From Gemmatimonadota bacterium (lineage in GTDB: Bacteria > Gemmatimonadota > Gemmatimonadetes > Longimicrobiales > Gaopeijiaceae), in the NCBI GenBank assembly GCA_015492755.1, contig WGEM01000619.1:1-5539 (forward strand): a stretch of 5,539 bases of DNA, given 5' to 3'. Below are positions 1 to 5,527 of the stretch, piece by piece; the first letter of the stretch is position 1, and every line of letters starts with the position of its first letter. The notes beneath the pieces were generated by a model that searched no databases, was not told the DNA's origin, and saw nothing but the letters and a program-made list of their open reading frames with translations. The position numbers and the translations under genes were made by a program.

Positions 1-32
1 GTCCTCGCCCTGTCGCGCACTCCGTCACTCAT
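1..32 (-). CDS. Start of next operon gene (partial, runs off left edge)
   Basis: An ATG at 32 on the minus strand follows the stop of the preceding gene (TGA, 45-43) by ten bases. A G-rich ribosome-binding stretch, GAGGGGG, sits five bases before it. Ten codons are visible and open (MSDGVRDRAR), then the window ends. The spacing and polarity make it the third gene of the operon. In class I benzoyl-CoA reductase clusters the gene after bcrC is bcrB, so a second 2-hydroxyacyl-CoA dehydratase-type subunit is the obvious guess. The visible residues cannot confirm this; the product is unknown from this window. Confidence 0.5.
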   Translation of the reverse strand, partial: MSDGVRDRAR

Positions 33-42
33 CGCCGCCCCC

Positions 43-1242
43 TCATGCAAAGAGGATGTTCTCCACGAAGGTCTCCAGCTGGATCTGCAGGTGGTCGAAG
101 GAGGTCATGCGCTCCTCGAACTCCGTGACGAAGTAGGGCACGCCCTCCGCGTCCAGCGCCTGCGCGTATGCCACCTGCTCGTCCAGGCCCGGCTCGCACA
201 TCTTGGCGGCCGCCACGATGGCGGCCTCGGCATCCGAGGCCCGGATGCGCTCCAGCAGCATCTTCTCCTTCGGCTTGCGGAGATCGTGCTGGACGGGGCT
301 GTAGGAGGAGTCGTCCAGATAGGCCACTGCCAGGTTGCGCACCGGATCGCCCTCCCGGGGGACATCGGAGAGGATCCAGCGAAGCCCGATGAGGAGGTCG
401 TCGTCCACCACGTAGCAGAAGTCGGCGATGGCGCGGAGGAGATCCAGAGGCGGTTGCTCGCAGAACCCCCCTTCGAAGACCACCCGCACCTTGTCCTGCT
501 TGCGTGCCTCACGGGATTCGATGAGGGGGATGGCCCAGCGCAGGAGCGCATTGTGCTCCTCCCGCGTGATGAGCCCCGCCAGCGCCGTCAGCACGTAGGC
601 CTCGTGGACCGGGAGCAACCACGGGGTCTTCCGCCGGATCCGGTACAGACCCCGGAGGAGACGCCGGTTCTCGTTGAAGACCTCGATGGAGCGGCGGATG
701 TCATCGTCGTTGGCCCGCCGGCCCGCCACCTCCTCCAGCTCCGCCAGCATCCGGCGGTACTCCTCGGTGAGCCAGGCCGCCGAGAAGCGCGAGTTGGGAT
801 TCTGGGGGAGGTAGAGGATCTGCGCGGGCTCCGGCCGGTTCCGCCCCCAGATGGCCGCGAGATTCCGGGCGCCGTCGCAGATGGGATGGGTCACGAACAT
901 GTCCAGCACCAGATCGCCCGTGAGCGCCACCTCCAGGGAGGACCGGAGGATGGAGCACAGATACGACCCGAAACGGGAATCCGCATGCTCCCGATCCACC
1001 TGCGCGCCACGCACCTTCACCGGGAGCATCCCCACCGCGTGCGCCAGCTCCTCCGGGAAGTAGACCCGGAAGTGTCCCAGGACGCGCCCGCCCGCCTCCC
1101 TCCAACGCTTCACGGTGGGAAAGGTGGGATCCTCCACCACGTCGAAGCAGAGGTGGAGCACGGCGTCCAGCCCCTCGTCGAAGGGCAGCTCCAGGAGGGG
1201 AAGGGGCTCGGCGCCGGCACGCTCCGGCTGCGTTGCGCTCAT
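43..1242 (-). CDS. 2-hydroxyacyl-CoA dehydratase family subunit, benzoyl-CoA reductase BcrC/HgdB-like
   Basis: A 399-residue subunit of the family that includes BcrB/BcrC of benzoyl-CoA reductase and HgdA/HgdB of hydroxyglutaryl-CoA dehydratase. These cytoplasmic iron-sulfur proteins carry out low-potential reduction or dehydration of acyl-CoAs, powered by an ATP-driven activator. Three cysteines lie in family-type contexts and are the likely cluster ligands: C122 (HPICDG), C261 (GGFCEQPP) and C349 (KMCEPGLDEQ). An acidic VVDDD stretch at 278-282 and a GDP-NLA segment near 298-305 also fit. The length is close to BcrC (under 400 residues) and shorter than typical BcrB. The frame stays open far upstream into the neighbouring gene, but ATG 1242 is chosen because AAGGAG (1249-1254) lies six bases before it and the preceding gene stops one base before it. 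The substrate could be benzoyl-CoA or another acyl-CoA; the Dch-like neighbour favours an aromatic one. The family is firm, the substrate is inferred. Confidence 0.85.
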   Translation of the reverse strand: MSATQPERAGAEPLPLLELPFDEGLDAVLHLCFDVVEDPTFPTVKRWREAGGRVLGHFRVYFPEELAHAVGMLPVKVRGAQVDREHADSRFGSYLCSILRSSLEVALTGDLVLDMFVTHPICDGARNLAAIWGRNRPEPAQILYLPQNPNSRFSAAWLTEEYRRMLAELEEVAGRRANDDDIRRSIEVFNENRRLLRGLYRIRRKTPWLLPVHEAYVLTALAGLITREEHNALLRWAIPLIESREARKQDKVRVVFEGGFCEQPPLDLLRAIADFCYVVDDDLLIGLRWILSDVPREGDPVRNLAVAYLDDSSYSPVQHDLRKPKEKMLLERIRASDAEAAIVAAAKMCEPGLDEQVAYAQALDAEGVPYFVTEFEERMTSFDHLQIQLETFVENILFA

Positions 1243-1243
1243 C

Positions 1244-2053
1244 TCACGCTCCTTTCCAGACGGGAGGTCGTTTCTCCATGAAGGCGGCCAGACCTTCTCG
1301 GGCGTCCTGCAGCTCCATGAGCTCCTCCAGGTAGATCCGCTCCGCCTCCGCCAGCGCGGCAGGAAGGGGGCCCTGGACCCCGGCGCGCACCGCCCGCTTC
1401 GTGAGGCGGAGCACCGGCGCGCTGAGCCCCGCCATCCGGCGCGCGTAGTCCTCCGCGGCGTCGCGGAAGCCTTCGGCGTCGAACACGTGCTGCACCAGGC
1501 CGAAGGCGTGGGCCTCCTCTGCAGAGACCGTCCTGCCGGTGAGGCAGAGGTCCATGGCGCGCGCCGGGCCCACGAGCCGGGGGAGCACCGCCGCGGCGAA
1601 GGGCGGGAAGACGCCCAGCTGGATCTCCGGCTGGCCCAGCTTCGCACCCGCACGTGCCAGCACGACGTCGCACGCCAGCGCCACCTCGAGACCGCCGCCC
1701 AGCGCGGCGCCGTTCAGCGCCGCCACCGTGGGAATCTCCAGCTCCAGGAGCGCGGTGAGGGCGTCGTGGAACACGCGCATCATCGCGTGGACGCGGGCCT
1801 CGGTGTGATCCGCCACGTCCACACCGGCGCTGAAGGCCTTGCCCTCCCCGGTCACCAGGAGGACGCCAGCACCGGGGTCGGTGGCCACACGACGGACGGT
1901 CGCCCCCAGCTCCTTCAGGGTGGCGATGTCCAGGACGTTCAGCGGCGGCCGGTCCAGCACCAGGCGCCGCAGCGTGCCGTCCGACTCCAGCCGGACGGCG
2001 GCGCCTCCGGCGCGCCCGGACGCCGTGGAGGCGGGTGCATGGGTGCGGCTCAT
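1244..2053 (-). CDS. dch: Enoyl-CoA hydratase/isomerase family, probable cyclohexa-1,5-diene-1-carbonyl-CoA hydratase
   Basis: A crotonase-fold protein of 269 residues. The oxyanion-hole segments are FSAGVD (74-79) and GAALGGG (115-121). Both crotonase acids are kept: E123 in GGGLE and E143 in GQPEI, matching E144 and E164 of rat enoyl-CoA hydratase. The usual GAGGTQRL loop is replaced by GVFPPFAAAVLPR, and the C-terminus reads YLEELM...DAREGLAAFMEKRPPVW. Both are typical of dienoyl-CoA hydratases of the benzoyl-CoA pathway. These add water to cyclohexa-1,5-diene-1-carbonyl-CoA to give 6-hydroxycyclohex-1-ene-1-carbonyl-CoA, in the cytoplasm. The start at 2053 is preferred over an in-frame ATG at 2077 because GGAGGAG lies between them, at 2057-2063. 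The downstream reductase-type subunit begins one base after the stop, with its ribosome site inside the last codons, so the two are likely translationally coupled. A general enoyl-CoA hydratase or another dienoyl-CoA role is the alternative. Family very sure, specific reaction moderately so. Confidence 0.85.
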   Translation of the reverse strand: MSRTHAPASTASGRAGGAAVRLESDGTLRRLVLDRPPLNVLDIATLKELGATVRRVATDPGAGVLLVTGEGKAFSAGVDVADHTEARVHAMMRVFHDALTALLELEIPTVAALNGAALGGGLEVALACDVVLARAGAKLGQPEIQLGVFPPFAAAVLPRLVGPARAMDLCLTGRTVSAEEAHAFGLVQHVFDAEGFRDAAEDYARRMAGLSAPVLRLTKRAVRAGVQGPLPAALAEAERIYLEELMELQDAREGLAAFMEKRPPVWKGA

Positions 2054-2056
2054 CGA

Positions 2057-2063
2057 CTCCTCC
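2057..2063 (-). promoter_or_regulatory. Ribosome-binding site deciding the hydratase start
   Basis: GGAGGAG on the minus strand, with its GGAGG core five bases before ATG 2053. Because it lies downstream of the alternative in-frame ATG at 2077, it argues that the first eight codons of the longer reading are really leader. Confidence 0.75.
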
Positions 2064-2125
2064 CCCCGTGGGTGCACGACAGACCGGCGCCACCCGCGAG
2101 CGCCGCACCTGCGGGCGCGGCTCGC

Positions 2126-2146
2126 CTCCGGCGGTCACCGGCGGAG
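2126..2146. repeat. 21-nt imperfect inverted repeat in operon leader
   Basis: The plus-strand arms are CTCCGGCGGT and ACCGGCGGAG around a central C. Nine of the ten pairs are complementary; the sixth is G opposite G. It lies about 40-60 nt downstream of the predicted transcription start and about 75 bases before the hydratase start. It could be a repressor operator or an RNA stem-loop in the leader. GC richness makes such stems fairly easy to obtain by chance. Confidence 0.4.
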
Positions 2147-2194
2147 TGGCAGGGGAGGGTCGTCCGGCTATCTGTCACTCCAGAGCACGATCGT

Positions 2195-2223
2195 AAAATA
2201 AGCGACAGACAATTTCAGGGCAA
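2195..2223 (-). promoter_or_regulatory. Sigma-70-type promoter for the hydratase/reductase operon
   Basis: On the minus strand, TTGCCC (-35, 2223-2218) is followed by exactly 17 bases and TATTTT (-10, 2200-2195). Each hexamer matches the consensus at four of six positions and the spacing is ideal. It sits in the most A-T-rich stretch of the gap. Transcription would begin near 2188, leaving a leader of about 135 nt. Confidence 0.5.
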
Positions 2224-2393
2224 TGCAGCCGGGGCGGTCCTGGCCACCGGATGCGGAGTGGAGCGCTAGGAGTCCCCGCTGTTGAACGCAGACCGCTCAG
2301 CCCGGTGCGGAACTGACCACCAAAAGCCTTGCCGGCACGCCGCCGTCCGCGTCAATTACACTCTTCCGGAGCCCCCCATCACGGAGCCATCCC

Positions 2394-2753
2394 ATGGCCC
2401 GAGTCCTCATCGTCGACGACGACGAACAGGCCCGACTCCTGGAAGGGTCCATCCTGGAGAGGGCGGGGCACGAGCTCTTCTTCGCCCGCAACGGCGAGGA
2501 AGCCATGCGCGCCCTCCTGCGCAAGCGGATCGACGTGCTGGTGACGGATCTCCACATGCCCAGCGGGGACGGGCTGGAGCTCATCGAGGCCATCACCGGT
2601 CTCAACCCCGACGTGCGCATCGTGGCGGTTTCGGGCACCGGCCCCACCATGCTGAGCACCGCCGCCATGATGGGTGCGCACGCCACGCTGGCGAAACCCG
2701 TGAGCGCAGAGGAACTCCTCCGCGCCGTCGGCGACGCCACCGCCGCGGGCTGA
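2394..2753 (+). CDS. Single-domain response regulator (CheY-like receiver)
   Basis: A 119-residue protein made only of a receiver domain, with no output domain. The acidic pocket is D8-D9-D10, the phospho-acceptor is D52 in VTDLHMP, the switch Ser is S80 in AVSG, and the conserved Lys-Pro is K101-P102 in LAKP. All catalytic positions are therefore present, and phosphorylation by a histidine kinase is expected. It acts in the cytoplasm, by protein-protein contact or as a phosphorelay intermediate. No histidine kinase is encoded in this window, so its partner is elsewhere. The start follows GGAG with seven-base spacing. It is divergent from the hydratase operon and convergent with the caspase gene, so it is probably transcribed alone. 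Confidence 0.93.
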   Translation: MARVLIVDDDEQARLLEGSILERAGHELFFARNGEEAMRALLRKRIDVLVTDLHMPSGDGLELIEAITGLNPDVRIVAVSGTGPTMLSTAAMMGAHATLAKPVSAEELLRAVGDATAAG

Positions 2754-2780
2754 CCGCCGAAACGGCGCCCCCCGGCACCC

Positions 2781-2816
2781 GGCACCCCAGGACGACCCCC
2801 GCGGGCGTCGGGTGCC
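2781..2816. terminator. Stem-loop between convergent genes, possible terminator
   Basis: In the 65-bp convergent gap, GGCACCC (2781-2787) pairs with GGGTGCC (2810-2816). Further in, GACG (2791-2794) pairs with CGTC (2806-2809), giving 11 pairs with a three-base bulge and an 11-base loop. A second GGCACCC at 2774-2780 offers an alternative left arm. There is no T-tract on either side, so it is not a textbook intrinsic terminator. The position is the main support. Confidence 0.4.
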
Positions 2817-2818
2817 CG

Positions 2819-4618
2819 CTAACGCACGCCCGCTGCGTCCTCCTGGGCGTTCAGGACCACCGCCAGCGGGATATCCCCGAAGCCACTCCGCTGCGGGTTC
2901 TGCTGGCCGCCCGTAGCCTGGCGGACGTTGTTCGACACGTAGTCGAACACCTCGGTGAAGGTGATGATGGCGTCGCCGTCGGCGTCCGCCGCGCCCTTCA
3001 GACCCTCCAACAGGTAGTAGGTGAAGACGCCGTGGCCGCCCCAGCGCTCGTCTTCCTGCGAGAACTCGTTCACGTCCGCCGCCGTCATCATGAGACGTCG
3101 GGAGGGCGTGAAGAGCTGCGCGAACCCGCCCGCGATGGGGTTCCCTTCGAGGCCACCCACCGCTTCGCCGTCCGCGGTGCCGGCGGAGTGGCACGCGTCG
3201 GCGATCACCAGCACCCGCTCCGACGCGATCTGGCGGCGGAGCGCCGTCTTCACGTCCCACATGGGGAACCCGGTGGCCGCCAGCGCGTTCAGGTCGGCAT
3301 CGTAGGGGAGGAGGTACAGGTTTTCCGGGCGGCCCGGATCCGGAGCGCCGTGACCGGCGAAGTAGATGACCACCAGGTCGTCCCAGTCCGCCTGCTGAAG
3401 GAAGACGAAGAGCGCCTCGCGCATGGCGGCTCCGGTGGCCTTCTCGTTCTCCAGATACAGCACCTCGTCGAAGGGCCCTGCGGCGTCGCTCTCCAGGAAC
3501 TCCTTGATGGAGCGGGCATCCAGCGGCGCCCCCTTGAGGTCCGGGATGTCCGGCGACTGGTACTCGCCCACGCCGATGACCACCGCCCACCGCTTGTCGA
3601 TGCGGGGCGCGGCCACCGTCTGCGTGGTGACACCTCCCTCACCCTCGGCGACGATGATGACGCTGTCCTTGCTCACCGGAAGGGAGAACTGCCGCCGGAA
3701 CTTCTTCGCCACGGCGGGATCCACGCCCAGGCGTTTCGCCTCCTCGGGATCCAGCGGCTCGATGAGCGCCGGTGCGCCGTCCACCTCCACCTTCCTGGCG
3801 TCACCCACCACGACGCCCTCCAGCTCCACCGTGTTCGTGACGCCGGAGAGGCTCCCGCCACCCTTCTTCACCACGCCGATGCCACGGGTGGCCACACCCG
3901 AGGCGGGCTTCACGTCCGCCCGGATCACCGCCACGCCCGGAGCCTTCGCCCCGCCGGCGCCGGCGGTCTTGGAGGCGGCCTCCTGGATGGAGCCGGGATC
4001 GGGGACCCAGTACGCCTCCTCCTGCCACTCCCGCTCCTCCCAGTCGTTCATGATGGGGCCGATGAACTCCTGAATGACCTTCTGCGTGGCCTGGCGGATG
4101 GCCTTCGCCTTGGCCGCCTGGTCCGTCGCCTCCAGCGCCCGGGCCGAGGCCACCGCCTCCGAGATCACGTCGCCGTAGTCCAGACGCAGCGCCCGCACCG
4201 CCACCTCCGTGGTGGCGGTCACCAGCGTCCCATCCACCGGATCGGGGCGGGTGGCGTAATCCGCCACACCCAGGATGAGCAACTGCGCGCCCCAGTCGCG
4301 CCCCAGTTGCGTGGCGGCTCCGTCGTTGCCGTTCATGGCGGCCTGCACCAGATCCTGCTGCGCCGCGTCGATGGCCAGCGCCGGATCGATGACCGGGAAG
4401 CCGGCGTCGCGCAGGAAGGCGCTCATCTCCCGGGCGGCGACCTTCCCGCGCCCCTCCTCCTGGATGAAGACCAGCGTCCGGGGAAGGTCGGCGCGAAAGG
4501 TGATCTCCTGGGCCGCCGCCTCAGCACGCGGCCACGCCAGACCCGCGAAGATGGTCCAGGCCACCGCTACCGCGCCCACCGCCCTCGTGTTGGACCGCCT
4601 CATACGACTCCAGTTCAT
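2819..4618 (-). CDS. Secreted caspase-family protein (C14-like, metacaspase/orthocaspase type) with EF-hand-like loop
   Basis: A 599-residue exported protein. Residues 1-36 are a Sec signal peptide (basic start, hydrophobic core about 13-29, Ala-rich cleavage area). About 45-188 is an alpha/beta region resembling CsgG/FlgT-type domains (DAGFPVIDP, WGAQLLILGVADY, VRALRLDYGDVISEA). A low-complexity Ala/Gly stretch follows to about 260, then an Ig-like segment (about 262-336, VEVDGAPA...FSLPVSKDSVIIVAEGEGG). The caspase domain starts at WAVVIGVGEY (344), with H423 in YFAGHG and C476 in DACHSAG, the intact dyad. D545-E556 (DADGDAIITFTE) fits an EF-hand loop. C476 is the only cysteine. ATG 4618 overlaps the upstream stop as ATGA, and GGAGGTGA precedes it at good spacing. 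Caspase-like clan CD enzymes cut after Asp or after Arg/Lys; D474 before the Cys suggests basic P1 specificity. Activity and substrate are inferred. Confidence 0.9.
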   Translation of the reverse strand: MNWSRMRRSNTRAVGAVAVAWTIFAGLAWPRAEAAAQEITFRADLPRTLVFIQEEGRGKVAAREMSAFLRDAGFPVIDPALAIDAAQQDLVQAAMNGNDGAATQLGRDWGAQLLILGVADYATRPDPVDGTLVTATTEVAVRALRLDYGDVISEAVASARALEATDQAAKAKAIRQATQKVIQEFIGPIMNDWEEREWQEEAYWVPDPGSIQEAASKTAGAGGAKAPGVAVIRADVKPASGVATRGIGVVKKGGGSLSGVTNTVELEGVVVGDARKVEVDGAPALIEPLDPEEAKRLGVDPAVAKKFRRQFSLPVSKDSVIIVAEGEGGVTTQTVAAPRIDKRWAVVIGVGEYQSPDIPDLKGAPLDARSIKEFLESDAAGPFDEVLYLENEKATGAAMREALFVFLQQADWDDLVVIYFAGHGAPDPGRPENLYLLPYDADLNALAATGFPMWDVKTALRRQIASERVLVIADACHSAGTADGEAVGGLEGNPIAGGFAQLFTPSRRLMMTAADVNEFSQEDERWGGHGVFTYYLLEGLKGAADADGDAIITFTEVFDYVSNNVRQATGGQQNPQRSGFGDIPLAVVLNAQEDAAGVR

Positions 4619-5304
4619 CCTTCACCTCCAGTGAGTCGTGCGATGGCACGCTCGGCGTCGCGATATCCCGGGTAGATCTCCAGGGCCTTCCGGTACTGCT
4701 CCAGCGCCTTGTCCACGTCACCCTTGTCCTCGTAGTCCACCGCGCGACTGAACGCGATGATGGCCTGGGTTGGGATGGGCGGAATCTCCGGCCGGTCGGA
4801 CGGCGGAACCAGATTGAGCTGGCGCGTGAAGTCGTCGGCCATCGCCACGATCACCGACAGGAGTTCGCTGGTCTTGTCCATCTTCTTGAGCACCGAGACG
4901 ATCTCGGACGTCTCCACGTCCACCGCCCGGATGTCCACGCGGAGCTGGTCGCCGATGCTCGCCACCTGACCGTAGAACATGTACTGGGCGCCCAGGAGCT
5001 TGCCCACCTCCACCGCGCTGCTCTCGTCCACGCGGCCCGACAGCGCCAGCCGCTGCTCCTGCAGGAGGTCGTTGAGCGCCTTGCGCTCCACGACGTTGAT
5101 CCCGTCCCGGCCGCTGAACTCGGTGACCAGCATGGCGGAAACGGCCTTGCCGAGATTCACGGAGTTTCCGCCCTCTCCCAGCATGAAGCCGTTGAAGTCC
5201 ATGACCGCCACCGTGGGGACGTTCGTCTCCTGGGCCCGGACCGGGCCCGAGCCGAGCAACGCCACGCCCCAGGCGACCAGAATCGCGGTCGTGAAGCTAC
5301 GCAC
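4615..5304 (-). CDS. Exported CsgG-domain protein with C-terminal TPR
   Basis: A 229-residue protein. The signal peptide is residues 1-24 (hydrophobic core ILVAWGVALLG, cleavage likely VRA|QE). A CsgG-type domain spans about 30-165, shown by VAVMDFNG, LGKAVSAMLVTEF, NVVERKALNDLLQEQ, VGKLLGAQYMFYGQV and VDIRAVDVETSEIV. One TPR-like helix pair follows (about 178-222, AFSRAVDYEDKGDVDKALEQYRKALEIYPGY). CsgG itself is an outer-membrane lipoprotein channel for curli; this protein has no cysteine, so it has no lipobox and is probably soluble in the periplasm. No curli genes are nearby. The start is GTG at 5304, chosen because AGGAGG (5310-5315) lies five bases before it and the signal peptide begins there. 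It overlaps the caspase gene by four bases (ATGA), so the two are likely made together. A role as partner, sensor or chaperone of the caspase-family protein is inference. Confidence 0.87.
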   Translation of the reverse strand: MRSFTTAILVAWGVALLGSGPVRAQETNVPTVAVMDFNGFMLGEGGNSVNLGKAVSAMLVTEFSGRDGINVVERKALNDLLQEQRLALSGRVDESSAVEVGKLLGAQYMFYGQVASIGDQLRVDIRAVDVETSEIVSVLKKMDKTSELLSVIVAMADDFTRQLNLVPPSDRPEIPPIPTQAIIAFSRAVDYEDKGDVDKALEQYRKALEIYPGYRDAERAIARLTGGEG

Positions 5305-5321
5305 ACCAACCTCCTGAGAAG

Positions 5322-5334
5322 GGGGGTGACCCCC
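5322..5334. repeat. GC dyad in the 5' leader of the CsgG/caspase operon
   Basis: GGGGGT and ACCCCC arms around a single G, a perfect 13-nt dyad, lying seven bases upstream of the AGGAGG ribosome site. It could be a protein-binding site. As an RNA stem it would have to open its inner pairs. Low certainty. Confidence 0.3.
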
Positions 5335-5380
5335 GCAACGATCTTACCGGGCGAGGCCAGGAAAGGCGGCGACGGCAGCG

Positions 5381-5392
5381 AAGGAATTCCTT
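5381..5392. repeat. 12-bp perfect palindrome AAGGAATTCCTT
   Basis: A perfect palindrome in the divergent gap, about 80 bases upstream of the CsgG-domain gene and overlapping a weak plus-strand -35 candidate (TTGCCC, 5392-5397; TAGTTT 17 bases later at 5415-5420). It is a plausible operator, but no regulator can be named. Confidence 0.35.
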
Positions 5393-5444
5393 TGCCCGCC
5401 TCGACGGCACTCCGTAGTTTAAAGCTAGGCTTCCAGAGGGACGC

Positions 5445-5461
5445 GAGAAAAGGATTTTCTC
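5445..5461. repeat. 17-nt perfect dyad GAGAAAAGGATTTTCTC
   Basis: Seven-base arms GAGAAAA and TTTTCTC around GGA, an A-T-rich island in GC-rich DNA between divergent genes. Its size and symmetry suit a dimeric transcription-factor site. Its centre is about 66 bp from that of the 12-bp palindrome. No match to a named operator is claimed. Confidence 0.4.
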
Positions 5462-5527
5462 CTCCGGTCGCACCCCCACGTTCTGCAGTTCCCGCTCCAT
5501 CGGAGCCCCACCTCCAGAGGAGCCCAT

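Larger units (their letters stand above)
2054..2393. other. Divergent intergenic region between hydratase operon and response regulator
   Basis: A 340-bp gap without a credible gene. It holds a minus-strand promoter (2195-2223), a 21-nt dyad in the transcribed leader (2126-2146), and two same-orientation copies of GTCTGTCG on the minus strand (2203-2210 and 2077-2084). An inverted hexamer, TCTGTC, lies at 2171-2176. A-T content rises locally around 2190-2220, as expected for a promoter. For the plus-strand regulator only a weak candidate is visible: TTGCCG (2329-2334), then 17 bases, then TCAATT (2352-2357). Its ribosome site is GGAG, seven bases before the ATG. Confidence 0.6.

Noticed and set aside
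1243..1653. The BcrC-like frame stays open upstream to 1653, giving a 536-codon reading
   Set aside because: The extra part overlaps the hydratase gene antiphase and is Arg/Ser/Trp-rich. A good ribosome site and the operon junction place the start at 1242.
2054..2077. Alternative upstream ATG at 2077 for the hydratase
   Set aside because: The GGAGGAG ribosome site lies between the two ATGs and is placed for the start at 2053.
91..2269. Long plus-strand open frames opposite the BcrC-like and hydratase genes
   Set aside because: They mirror the coding strand of recognised proteins, have no ribosome site of note and show no domain pattern.
2282..4675. A 797-codon open frame on the plus strand spanning the response regulator and most of the caspase gene
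   Set aside because: It reads out of frame through two clearly recognisable genes, has Arg/His/Gly-rich composition typical of GC-rich shadow frames, and shows no domain.
5416..5421. TAAACT on the minus strand as a -10 box for the CsgG/caspase operon
   Set aside because: No acceptable -35 hexamer lies 16-18 bases upstream (GCGTCC is found there), so a promoter was not called.
5297..5527. A 76-codon minus-strand open frame upstream of the CsgG-domain gene
   Set aside because: Its product is basic and domain-free, no strong ribosome site precedes either candidate ATG, and it covers a palindrome-rich regulatory-looking gap and overlaps the next start by eight bases.
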